From Monodelphis domestica (Eukaryota > Chordata > Mammalia > Didelphimorphia > Didelphidae): DNA of 64,000 nt. The position numbers and the translations under genes are program-made. The stretch lies in the NCBI RefSeq assembly GCF_027887165.1, contig NC_077228.1, positions 106,838,043 through 106,902,042 of the forward strand, in the 5' to 3' direction. Positions 24,962 to 35,400 of the stretch are shown here, in pieces. The notes beneath the pieces were generated by a model, which saw only the letters and a program-made list of their open reading frames with translations, made no database searches and was not told the origin of the DNA. Positions within the stretch are counted from its first letter, which is position 1, and each line of letters opens with the position of its first letter.

Positions 24962-24963
<2 letters not shown>

Positions 24964-25010
<47 letters not shown>
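24964..25010. repeat. (CA)n microsatellite
   Basis: About 23 CA units followed by an interrupted CA tract to 25,018. Confidence 0.98.
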
Positions 25011-25015
<5 letters not shown>

Positions 25016-25019
25016 ACAC

Positions 25020-25754
25020 GCAAGTATGAACATTTGCGTTTTCTTTTTCCTTCCTGTCTATGGCTGCTGCTTAAAGTCCAAGATTTTGAAGGAAGTTCTT
25101 GGGAAGGATGTGATAGATGGTGCTTAAAAGGAATTCAAGAAAGACTCAAATCAACTGATGATCAAACTTAGCTGAAGCAAAAGAAAAATATGCACAATGA
25201 TGACAGAAACATGGTTGAAAATATTTCAAGGAAGCCTAACCCTAGAGAGGAGCTAATGAGAGGTGGGAATGGGGGGGGGGGGCAGAGAATGTCACCTACA
25301 GCAGATGTCACTTGATCAGTTGTTTTTTCTTAATTATTTTTTTGTTATAAGTAGAGGTGCAATTCTGGGAGGAAGATATGCAGCAATGACTGATTTTAAA
25401 AGAAGCAAAATATAATCAATCATTTATTTTTTTAGAAGAGTCAAAGAAACCCAAGAAATTAAGGAATTATATTCTTTCCTTTTTACCCACCATTTTTAGG
25501 AAAAAGATAACACAGTCAAACACTGATGCCATCCTTTCTTGGCTTGACAGACTATTTCCTTGTCCAAAGAAGATACCACAAGCACACCAAACAGAGTGAG
25601 AGCCAAAAATTTCTCTAACTTCTAAAACAAACTGAGAGCCCCCCAAAATTTCATACTTTAGGGTAAAAATTAAAAAACAACAACAAAAAAGAAAAATGAA
25701 AAACCCCCAATCAACCAGACTTTAAGATCTAGGAAAGGGGATAATCTTTCATTT
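25020..25754. other. Non-coding stretch, nothing assigned
   Basis: Contains a ten-G run near 25,272 and purine-rich sequence. No gene or repeat body recognised. Confidence 0.4.
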
Positions 25755-25769
25755 AAAAATTAAATTCTA

Positions 25770-26241
25770 AAAAGGAATAATAACGTGGAGGAATTTCATG
25801 GAGACTGGAACAACCTCCAGGAAGTGATGCAGAGCGAAAGGAGCAGAACCAGGAAAACATTGTACACAGAGACTGATACACTGTGGTACAATTGAACGTA
25901 ATGGACTTCTCCATTAGTGGCAATGCAATGTCCCTGAAAAATCTGCAGGGATCTAAAAAACACTATCCACAAGCAGAGGATAAACTGTGGGAGTAAACAC
26001 ACCAATGAAAAGCAACTGCTTGACTACAGGGGTTGAGGGGATATGACTGAGGAGAGACTCTAAATGAACACTCTAATATTTACCAACAACATGGAAATGG
26101 GTTCGAATCAAGGACACATGTGATACCCAGTGGAATCGCTTGTCGGCTGTGGAAGAGTTGGGAGGAAAAGAAAATGATCTTTGTTTCCAATGAATAATGT
26201 TTGGAAATGACCAAATAAAATAATGTTTAAAATAAATAAAT
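25770..26241 (+). mobile_element. 5'-truncated L1 with target duplication
   Basis: L1 3' end ('gcagagcgaaaggagcagaa', 'aaatgggttcgaatcaagg', AATAAA-type tail) flanked by AAAAATTAAATTCTA at 25,755-25,769 and 26,242-26,256. Confidence 0.92.
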
Positions 26242-26256
26242 AAAAATTAAATTCTA

Positions 26257-26446
26257 GGGACAGCTGGGTAGCTCAGTGTATTGAGATCCAGGCCTAGAGG
26301 TGGGAGGTCCTAGGTTCAAATCTGACCTCAGACACTTCCCAGCTGTCTGACCCCAGGCAAGTCACTTGACCCCCATTGCTTAGCCCTTAACACTCTTCTG
26401 CCTTGGAACCAATATTGATTCCAAGACAGAACATAAGGGTTAAAAA
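26257..26446 (+). repeat. Near full-length tRNA-derived SINE
   Basis: Starts at GGGACAGCTGGGTAGCTC and ends in an A run. It uses the same target as the L1 before it: a third copy of AAAAATTAAATTCTA lies at 26,447-26,461. This is the less diverged SINE type of the window. Confidence 0.9.
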
Positions 26447-26963
26447 AAAAATTAAATTCTAGTGAGTTCAAATCGCTAAAAATAGAATGAAAACCAATGC
26501 CAAAATCAGTAAAGAGCCAGAGGCATTTTGAAAAAAATTTGTGGGAGTGCCCTGGACTTTGAAAGGGCTGTGTTGTCATGTCACAGAAGTTTGTATCAGA
26601 GCAGAGGGAAGCAAGCAGAACCAGGAAATCAATATACACAATGACTGCAACAATGTAAATAGAAAGAACAGTAAGAACAAAAACAAAACAAAACTGAACA
26701 ATGTCTGATTATAAAGACATTTTAATAAATAATAATTCCAGTCCTGGCTTTTTGGGGAATAGTTACAAAATATACTTCCCTCCCTCCTTTTGCAGACTTT
26801 AGTGGAGAGTATCACATACATTGCCAGGCCTGGTTGGCATGATGACTAGTGTTCCTGAATTGCTTTTTTTTACTTTTTTTTAATCTTTATTACAAGAGAT
26901 GGCTTTCTAGGTAGTGGAGAAAGATTATGAAGGAAGAAAAAAAGGTGAAGTAAAAACAAGATA

Positions 26964-27344
26964 CAGTCATTCCCTCACTATGTCGTGTTAACTTATCATG
27001 GCTTCACTGTATCACAGGTTTTAAAATATATATATCTAATTCTATATCGCAGAGTTTTCTCTATATAATGGGATTTCACGGATAAATATCTGAATACCAT
27101 ACTGTGTACAATGGACATGCAGTACTCTGCTGGTGCTTGTGCAAGTTTGCCAACTTGAGATTGTACACAATACACTATTGGCTGATGGAATGAAAAGAAA
27201 CCACAGTACTGTGTTCTATATTCTGGGTGCTGATTGGCTCAGGAACTATAGCATTAGTCTGTTTGCTCTCCTGCTACTTTGTGGATTTTCACCTATCATG
27301 GGGATCTCTGGAATGTAACTCCCACTACAGGTGAGGGATCACTG
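26964..27344 (+). mobile_element. Tigger/pogo-like DNA transposon, non-autonomous
   Basis: Inverted ends CAGTCATTCCCTCAC and GTGAGGGATCACTG, with internal motifs 'gtggattttcacctatc' and 'gggatctctggaatgtaac' typical of a Tigger-type MITE. TA precedes the left end. The right flank is AA, so the duplication has decayed. No transposase. Confidence 0.75.
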
Positions 27345-27832
27345 AATTAATTTAAAATAAAGCTTTTTTATTTTTTAAAAGAATCAGGATTTGAAGCTGC
27401 TTTTGAAAAATCTTTGTTTCTGTTTCAATTTTTAAAGTCGCTCTTTTATTTCAATATCTTGATGAGAAAAATCTTTGGTTTAGATCTAAATCAGACACTG
27501 AACAGGAATAGAGGAGAACCAAGTAGAATTCATTTAAAATGAAAGAAATGTTTCCTGCTGAATTCATACTTTCTCAGAGCCATAGATTGATTCTACTATA
27601 TTCTATAACCTGGCTAATTTTTTAACTGGTAAGCCAAAGGATGCTCTTTGGTGATCTTCTCTGGGTTTTTGTGAATATTACCATTCTTCTTCCACCTGGG
27701 TTCCCCACCACCTGTTAAAGAAGATATCAACCTGTGAAGTCCTTTTTCCCTTTTCCCTTATCATGCTCCTTAAAAATAGTATGCATTCAGCTTTTAGATG
27801 GTTTTCAATTATATTAAACAATTGGGGAGGGG

Positions 27833-28035
27833 GGCAGATAGCTGAGTGGCTCAGTGGATTGACAGCCAGGCCTAGAGATGGGAGGTCCTAGGTTCATATC
27901 TGGTCTCAGACACTTCCCAGCTGTGTGACCCTGGGCAAGTCACTTGACCCCCTTTGCCTAGCTCTTACCACTCTTCTGCCTTGAAACCAATACACAGTAT
28001 TGATTCTAAGATGGAAGGTAAGGGTTTAAAAATAA
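27833..28035 (+). repeat. Near full-length tRNA-derived SINE
   Basis: Head 'gctgagtggctcagtgg', body 'gtgaccctgggcaagtcac', tail 'cacagtattgattctaag' and a TTTAAAAATAAATAAA end. Confidence 0.9.
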
Positions 28036-28324
28036 ATAAACAATGTAGGGAAACATTGGTCTCTGTGATTATGAAATAGTTTGATTTTACAGGAGCAAAT
28101 ATAGGGGAGATTTTCCAAGTTGCAGAAGTTTTATTAATGATCTTTCCCCCTCCTTGGTCGTACTACCTTTAGACATTCCTATAACCTGCCTCAGCTTGAC
28201 TCTATTAACATATTTCACAGGAGAAGAGTGGGGGTACCAGTACCCTTCACAGAAAAGTGATGCAAAAGAACTCTAGGAAATTCATGGGTGAAAAAGGGTA
28301 GGGCAGAGCAAGGGCAAAAGTGTT

Positions 28325-28565
28325 TATTAAATACCTATTTTGGGCTGTCCACTATGCTAAGAGCTTTAAAATTATCATCTCTTTTGATCCTCACAATAAC
28401 TCAGGGGAGGGAGGTGCTATTTTAACATTTAAGGAAACTGAGGTAGATAGAAATGAAAAGAATTGCCCAAGGATACACAGGTAGTAAACATCTGAGGCAC
28501 GGTTTTAATGTAGTCATCTTAGGTTCAGGCTAAACTCTCTATCCACTATACTATCTAGCTATCTA
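28325..28565 (-). repeat. MIR-like CORE-SINE
   Basis: 'gatcctcacaataactcagg' and 'aaggaaactgaggtagat' show the MIR core, with a marsupial-type end near 28,560. Confidence 0.7.
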
Positions 28566-28774
28566 GGTAAGGTTTATGTTGGCAAGGATTTCTCTTTTCC
28601 TATAAGTATGCTGTGGAAGAAATCTCTCTCTAGAAGTTCTATGCCCAGAATTTCAATTTTTGAAAATCTTTAATTTGGGGGTCCCCATATTCCTAATCCC
28701 CAAAGCTCCCCATCTTCAGAGTGAGTATATATACACACATAATACACAGATTCTGCCATGTACATTAAAAAAGA

Positions 28775-28945
28775 AAACCTTCCCTTCCCTCTTAGAATCA
28801 ATAATAAGCATCAATTTTTAGGCAGAAGAGTGGTAAGGACCAGGCAATTGGGATTAAGTATCTTGTCCAGGGACACAAAGATAGGAAGTATCTAGGCCAG
28901 ATTTGAACTCAGGTCCTTCTAACTCCAGGCCTGACTAGCCACTAC
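28775..28945 (-). repeat. tRNA-derived SINE
   Basis: Antisense body with 'ggcagaagagtggtaaggac' and 'atttgaactcaggtcctt'. A second SINE lies immediately to its right. Confidence 0.85.
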
Positions 28946-28953
28946 CTGCCATG

Positions 28954-29175
28954 TACTAAAAAAAAAAAAAAAAAACCCAAAACAACTTACCTTCTGACTT
29001 AGAACCAATAGTAAGTATTGGTTCCAAGGCAGAAGAGTGATAAGGGCTAGGCAATGGAGGTTTAATGATTTGCCCATGGTCACTTAATTAGAAAGTATCT
29101 GAGACCAGATTTGAACCCAGGACCTCCTGGCTTTAGGCCTGGTTCTCAATCCACTGAGCCATCTAGCTGCCCTTC
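28954..29175 (-). repeat. tRNA-derived SINE with target duplication
   Basis: Long A run followed by a near full-length antisense SINE body. CCATGTACT occurs just left (28,947-28,955) and just right (29,179-29,187) of it. Confidence 0.88.
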
Positions 29176-29382
29176 TTCCATGTACTTTTGATGGAATTAT
29201 CTCAGAGGAACAGTTGCTATCATCTCTTGGTCTGCCAGTCTAATATCAGCATCTTGCTTCTCAAGCCGCCCTGTGCAGCATAAATTCCTCTACTATGTAT
29301 TTATGCTGGAACTCTATTAATACCCCAGTGGCTGCCATCTCTGGGGCTGAAAAAAACCACTCTCAACAGTACTAATCTCTCT

Positions 29383-29996
29383 AATAAGGAAAAAGACCTG
29401 TACAAGAATATTCATAGCTGTGTTCTTTGTGGTGGCAAACAACTGGAAAATGAGGGGATACCCTTTGATTGGGGAATGGATGAACAAATTGTGACATATG
29501 TTGGTGATGGAATACTACTGTGCTCAAAGGAATAATAAACTGGAGGAATTCCATGTGAACTTGAAAGAGCTCCGGGAACTGATGCAGAGTTAGAGGAGCA
29601 GAACCAGGAGAATGTTGTACACAGAGACTGATATACTGGACTTCTCCATTAGTGGCAATGCAGTGATCCTGAACAACTATATCCCTATATAGGAGATCCA
29701 CATTCAGAGGAAAAACTGTGGGAGCAGAAACACAGAAGAAAAACAACTGCTTGAATACATGGGTCGAGGGGATATGGCTGGGGATGTAGACTCTAAATGA
29801 ACATCCTAATGCAAACACCAACAACATGGAAATGGGTTCTGATCAAGGACGCATGTAATACCCAGTGGAATTGTACTTCGGCTATGGAAAGGGTGGGGGG
29901 AGGGGAGGGAGGGAAAGAATATGATTCTTGCAACCAAGGAAAAAATGTTCTAAATTGACTAAATAAAATTTTCAAAAAATAACAACAAAAAACTCC
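29383..29996 (+). mobile_element. 5'-truncated L1 with target duplication
   Basis: AGTACTAATCTCTCT at about 29,368-29,382 recurs as AGTACTAATTAATCTCTCT at 29,997-30,015 (four extra bases). The body carries the ORF2 end and the 3'UTR with an AATAAA-type tail. Confidence 0.88.
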
Positions 29997-30187
29997 AGTA
30001 CTAATTAATCTCTCTCACTTTTGCTCAGAAGGTGACAAGCAGCTCAAGAAGCTCACATTCTCTTGACCCAAACCAGTCACTTGGGAAAGGGAAGAGAGAA
30101 GACCTTCTCCACCCCAGGTCTGTTCTATTTGTTCTGTTTCATGATGTTTTATCTCCTCTAGGTGGAGATGAAAGGGGAGGGGCTCCG

Positions 30188-30293
<106 letters not shown>

Positions 30294-30386
30294 AGTTTTC
30301 CAAAAGTGTATGTTATTCCTGAATTCAACTGTGGTATAAACTCTCTCTGAGTAAGAGGGCCTGAGTTCAAATGCCACCTCTGATTT

Positions 30387-30578
30387 TTTTTTTTTAATCC
30401 TTGTCTTCTGGCTTAGTATCAGTTCTAAGACAGAAGAGTATTAAGGGCTAAACAACTGGAGTTAAGTGACTTGCCCAGGGTTACACAGCTAGGAAATATT
30501 TAAGATCACATTTGAACCCAAGGCCTATTGACTCCAGTGCTGGTACTCTATCCACTCTCTAACTAGCTGCCCTTCCTT
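30387..30578 (-). repeat. tRNA-derived SINE
   Basis: Poly-T, then 'tgacttgcccagggttacac' and an end at 'ctaactagctgccc'. A short MIR-like 3' piece follows at about 30,695-30,800. Confidence 0.85.
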
Positions 30579-31061
30579 TTCTTCTTTCCCTCCTACCTCT
30601 ACCCCACCACTGTCTTGCCTTCCTTGCTGATTGCCACAGAAATGGTTTGTGGTATTTGCCCTAGGTTTAAAAATTCAAAATTCCTAAGCTGAGAATACCT
30701 GTGGAACCTACTTTACAGGATAATTGTAAGGGTCAAACGAAATCACCTATGGAAAGTACTTCACAGATTCTAAAGCACTACAAAATATCTGCTGAAATTA
30801 TAATGGAACTGGCATTTGAGATGGGACTTAAGAAGATGGATAAGATTTGAAAAGGTAGAAATGGAAGGAGAAAATATTCTAGGTAGGAGCTATCTAGGCC
30901 CACAGCAGACCAGGCTGGAAGGGGTAGAGTACTTTGACTCATTGTTGCCAAACAATAATGTTACTGTAAGTTAATTCTTTACATGAAACAAATTGTTACA
31001 ATTCAATATTTTATTTTCTGAGCCTTATCTATGCCAACTGCTTTCTCCTAAACCTTTATGT

Positions 31062-31562
31062 CAGTGATGGGGAATCTTTTAGAGATGGAGTGCCAGGCCC
31101 CACCCCTCAGACCAAGTGCTGTGCCTGCCTCCCCCAAAGAGACCTCATGCTATCCCCCCCCACTAAGTTTGGGGCACACCCTTACCCCCCCTTTACCCCT
31201 CACAGAGGGAGAAAGTACTCCCATTGGACTACTAGGCAGAGGGGTGGTTGAAGTGAGAAATGTCCTCAGCCAGCATAGAAAAGAGGAGGGGGGAGTGGCC
31301 TGAGCACTCTGCTTCCTTTGAGCTCTGCCACCCGTGAGCTGCCCATCTTACCCCCTGTGCACTCCCATTGGGCTGCTGGGCAGAGATGAGTAATGTGAAA
31401 AAATGTCAGGCACAGTGAAGAGGGAAAGAACAGCTCCGCAGGAGTCCCTCTGCCTTTCTAGTAACAAACTGGGGTGGGGTGGGGGTGGAGGCATCATGAG
31501 TGCTCACACAGAGTGTTCTGTGTGCCATCTTTGGTATCCATGCCATAGGTTTACCATCAGTG
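31062..31562 (+). mobile_element. Non-autonomous hAT element
   Basis: Starts CAGTGATGGGGAATCTTTTA and ends CATAGGTTTACCATCAGTG. Same terminal families as the copies at 16.1 and 19.2 kb, with a C-rich interior. The flanking octamers CTTTATGT/CTCTACAT are a possible diverged duplication. Confidence 0.78.
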
Positions 31563-31635
31563 CTCTACATGCTTTGGACCAGTTGCTCCTGGATTGTGAC
31601 TACTTTCTTACTGGCCTAGCATTTGTTTTTTCTTT

Positions 31636-31833
31636 TTTAAAAACTTGTCTTCTGTCTTAAAAACAATGCTGTGTATTGGTTCTAAGGCAGAAGAGTGGTA
31701 AGGGCTAGGCAGTGGGAGTTAAGTGACTTACCCAGGGTCACATAACTAGGAAGTGCCTGAGGTAAAATTTGAACCCAGGTCCTCTGGACTCTAGCCCCAG
31801 CACTTTATCCACTGAGCCACCTAGTTGCCCCGC
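31636..31833 (-). repeat. tRNA-derived SINE
   Basis: Antisense body with 'gtgtattggttctaaggcag' and 'actgagccacctagttgccc'. Confidence 0.87.
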
Positions 31834-31839
31834 TACATA

Positions 31840-33110
31840 GTATTTCTTTATAAATTTCTAGCTTTAGTTTTTGAATGTTACTAGTTAGTTTTTTTCATGA
31901 GTTGAGAACAGACTTAGAACAATGCCTCTCTCCATACCACTCTTTCCTCCTTAGTGTTGTTGATTCTCTAATGCATGTTTATTACTCAAAATCTTAAGGA
32001 TTTGAAACAAAATCCTACTGGTCAACTGGAAAGGTAGAATATCAGACTGAGAAGGATTGAGACTGAGAGTGTACCTGGGTAAATCTGAAATATATTTGGT
32101 AGGCAACAGGAAACTTGAATAATTTTGAGCAGAGGATGACATAATTAGATATGTGTGTAAGGAAGGCTTAAAGGGAGAAAATAGAAGACTAAAAATAAAC
32201 TCAGAGTTTTCTCATCTGATATACTGGGCAAATCATTCCAATTCAAGGTAGATAGGATTGGGTGGGGGTGGGGTGGGGAAGAGTAAGAGAAAGAAATTCT
32301 CTTTCCTTTCCAGGCGGATAGAGGTGAAAGTCAAAAGACAAAGATCATTCTCTTCCCTAGAGCTGGGTTCTCCTGAAGACTTCCAGGGGCCATACTTCTT
32401 GGAACTCTTGTATCCAGAACTGTAAAGCAAGGTTTTAGAAGTCTTCTTGGCAGTCAATGGCAAATTGTTTTAAATTCTTGAAGCTTGATTCAAGACTTCT
32501 TTACACCTTATAGAGGGCATAACAAAAAGTATAAATCTTTTTAAAAACATGTCTAAAACTATAACACCTTAAAACTTTCTAAAATGCTAACTACTACCAT
32601 TATCTCTGTTATCTGGCCACAGTTTGTGTTATCATAATAACTGGTAGTAATCAGTTGGTTTTCTGACCATTCCCCTTCCATCACAGACATTTAAAGGTAT
32701 TTGAACTTCAGGATCTCATAGTTATTTTCTGATGAGGACAGTGAGTCTCAGAGAAGTTCAAAGCTATTATGTGCCACAGGTTGGAACTGCTTTTCCTAAC
32801 TTTCTAAATTTCCTAACTGCAAGTCCATCAATACCTCCACAGTTCCTTTTGAGATGCCTGCAATACTCCAAGACACTTTTGAAAATAAATTTTTATTACC
32901 TTTTTTTGCATTGCCAAATTTTCCCATTACCCCTTTCCCCTTCCCAAATATTAAATATTTTTAAACAAACAAAAAAGAACAGAAAAGTCATGCTAATGCT
33001 TGAAAAAAGTCTGAAAGCATGTGGAACGTACAACCACTCATGGTGGCCTTCCCACTTCCACAAAGGTGAGAGTATCTCCTAATATTTATTTTTTGTAATT
33101 TTTGTGACAT
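31840..33110. other. Non-coding stretch upstream of ZC3H11A
   Basis: Part of 31,960-32,200 resembles the moderately repeated sequence at 37 kb. The rest is unassigned. No LAX1 or other neighbouring gene exon recognised. Confidence 0.45.
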
Positions 33111-33111
33111 T

Positions 33112-33305
33112 TCCTTTTTTTAACCCTTACCTTCCATTTTAGAATCTAAGTTGCATGTTAGTTTCAATGCAGAAGAGTGGTAAGAGCTAAGCAATGGGAA
33201 TTAATGACTTGCTCAGAGTCACAGAACTAGGAAGTGTCTAGACTAAATTTGAACCCAGGACCTCAAGTTTCTAGGTCTAGCTCTCAACTCAACAAACCAC
33301 GGAAC
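33112..33305 (-). repeat. tRNA-derived SINE, diverged
   Basis: 'aacccttaccttccatttta' to 'caactcaacaaaccacgg' follow the antisense SINE with many changes. It lies about 0.4 kb upstream of the promoter. Confidence 0.75.
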
Positions 33306-33687
33306 TGGTGAGGCATTTACTTTTCATTGTTTTGCAGACATTCTTTCTAGTTACATTGTTAAAATCATTCTGTATTCAGCAAAGTCCCATTTAATACTAA
33401 TAATAAGCGTCCTTTAAATGGCCATATTATTTGAACTTGCACAACATAATTCTATTGGCTTAGAATCACATTTCACACAATAATAGTTTTGAGCAATGCA
33501 AATCCAAATACCTGTATTATTTTTTTCTTCACCCCAAAGCAGGAAACGATTGAATATAACAGCAAAATATGAGGATGGGGTAGATAGGAAATAAAGAAGC
33601 CAAGTTTCACTCTCCACTGCCTATCTTCCCGACTCTTAAGTCCCTCCCTTGCCTCCCCCGACCTCTTCAACGTCGGACATTAAGGAC

Positions 33688-33835
33688 GCCATCTTGAACC
33701 TTGCCTCTCCAAGGAAACTACAGCTCCCAGAACTCCGTGCGTCACGAGCGTAGTGCTGGCACGGGGCGTGGGCAGGAGCCATCTTGGTTGCTGGCCGGGC
33801 CTCGGAGCTGGGCCAGTCGACCAGGCGCCATCTTT
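33688..33835. promoter_or_regulatory. Three YY1-type motifs
   Basis: GCCATCTTG at 33,688-33,696 and 33,778-33,786, and GCCATCTTT at 33,827-33,835. GCCATCTT is the reverse of AAGATGGC, the YY1 core common in CpG-island promoters near the start site. All three have the same orientation. Confidence 0.65.
33717..33730 (+). promoter_or_regulatory. ZNF143-type ACTACA..TCCCAG motif
   Basis: ACTACAGCTCCCAG matches the ACTACA-NN-TCCCA promoter motif bound by ZNF143 with its THAP11/HCFC1 partners. It lies between the first and second YY1-type motifs. Confidence 0.7.
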
Positions 33836-33992
33836 GAGGCTGGCAGCCCGGAGGGTCCGTGGCTGGTGCGGGAGGAACGAAAAGTAGTGGCGGCAGCGGC
33901 GGCGACAGGCCCTGGTAGCGGATGAGAGAGAGTCGAGGCCGCAGCGGAAGCGGTGGAGAGCGACTTCGGTCCAGTTAAGTCTCTGCTTTCAG
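33750..33992 (+). other. ZC3H11A: ZC3H11A exon 1 (non-coding), predicted
   Basis: The donor GTAACT at 33,993 follows TCTCTGCTTTCAG, downstream of the promoter motifs. The start of transcription is not visible in sequence and the left end is a guess. The next in-frame coding exon lies 13.5 kb away, which matches the human gene, whose first intron is long and precedes the start codon. Confidence 0.6.
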
Positions 33993-34399
33993 GTAACTAG
34001 ACCGTCTTCCCGACCCCGGAGTGCGTCCGGTTTCGGAGGGTGTCGGGGAGCCCCGGTGAGGGCGGCCTAGGAAGCCCTGAACGGGCCGTCTCGTCAGCCT
34101 AGCCGTAACGACCCCGCCCGCCGAGACGCCCCGGCTCCCCTCCCCCCATCAGCTCCGCTCCTGTCACAAGGCCGGCGGGGGCCCCCTCCCCGCCCCCACC
34201 CTGGCCGCCCCCCGCGTCACGGCCGAGCCGAGCGGAGCGGAGCCCGGACTCCTCCCCCTGCCTGCGCGGCCGGGCTTCGACCCCTGTTTCGGGCCTGCGG
34301 CCAAGTGATGATACCTTCTCTGGCCACCCAGCGTCTCTGGCCCGGCCCGAGCCCATCAGTCCGGAGAAACTCCCCAAAATCTGACCCGGAGGGAGCGGA

Positions 34400-34575
34400 C
34401 GAGCTAGAAGCGGAGGTCCCTGGGTTCGAATATCGACTCGGGCCGGGCATTGGGCTTCGTTGCAGCTCCAGTTTCCCTCCTCTGTTTAAAAAAGAAGAAA
34501 AAGACGACGAAGAAGAGGCTGGACTAGATGATGACGTGGGGTCCCTTCCAGCTCTAGTTCGGGGCACCCCCTGAT
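34400..34575 (+). repeat. Old tRNA-derived SINE at the island edge
   Basis: 'gtccctgggttcgaatatcg' and 'ggctggactagatgatg', 'cccttccagctctag' belong to a therian SINE family also seen at 35.2 and 46.1 kb. This copy is unusually GC-rich because it sits within the CpG island. The 89-codon ORF over it is not a gene. Confidence 0.7.
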
Positions 34576-35244
34576 CCCTCGTAGTGTTGAAGAAGGGCGA
34601 CAACCCCTCGTTGCTGTGGCTCCCGGGAAAAGGAATATGTTGTCTTCCCGCCTTTCGTTTGCCTTCGTTTCCCTTAATTTATGGACCTGAAGGACATTCT
34701 GTAACCAGCCACGGAGATGCTTTTTTAGGGACAGTCCATCACCATTTCTTAGGTGCCTACTGTGTGCCAAGCTTTGTGTGCTGGGAGATACGAAAGAAAG
34801 ACTCAATGACCAAAGTAAAACAAAGTTAAGGAACTTTTCCTGGTCTTGAGGTTATCTGGAAATGCAACCTATGAGTTATTTATTTGCAGATTGTAAAGTG
34901 TTTCCACTACACTAAGGAGAGCAGAATCTGGTGAATTCTTGATACAAATAGCAAATAGATCTGCGGTTTAACTCTTGTAAACATGTAACATCTTTCTCTT
35001 GGCTGCATTGTTTAGGCTCCCCTCTTCCAATCAAATAAGAGGTTGGTAGTTGTAGGTTTTTAGTTTAAAATGGGGAGGGAGTGGGGAGAGAAAAAGACTG
35101 GAATTTGCTGTGATTGACCACTATGTGTCTTATCTATCTTGAGGACTGGATTCTTGGGTCTTATTGGCAACTTGGGCACTAAAACTGAAATGCCTGAGAA
35201 ATAGATTAATGATCTTTATGATTCAAAATCCAAAAGTATTAAAA

Positions 35245-35400
35245 GGATAATTGTATGGTGTAGTGGAAAAAACACTGGACTGGTGGTGAGGAGGCCTGGT
35301 TTCTAGGTGACTGAAAATGACCTTCATTTTCTCAATCTGAGTTTCTTCATCTCTAAAATGAAGGAATTGAACTGTGGTAGCTAGGATTCCTCCCATCTTT
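35245..35400 (+). repeat. tRNA-derived SINE, same family as at 34.4 kb
   Basis: 'tggtgtagtggaaaaaacac' and 'gagtttcttcatctctaaaa' are its tRNA-like head and middle. Confidence 0.7.

Larger units (their letters stand above)
33680..34470 (+). promoter_or_regulatory. ZC3H11A: CpG-island promoter of ZC3H11A
   Basis: An abrupt switch from AT-rich repeats to GC-rich, CpG-dense sequence, with CGG-rich runs around 33,890-33,960 and 34,190-34,280. No TATA box; initiation is probably dispersed, as is usual for CpG islands. ZNF143-like and YY1-like motifs sit at its upstream edge. A promoter firing leftwards as well cannot be ruled out. Confidence 0.85.

Noticed and set aside
33701-34829. Several 70-130-codon ORFs on both strands over the CpG island
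   Set aside because: GC-rich sequence has few stops by chance. None resembles a protein, and the region is better read as promoter and first exon of ZC3H11A plus a SINE.
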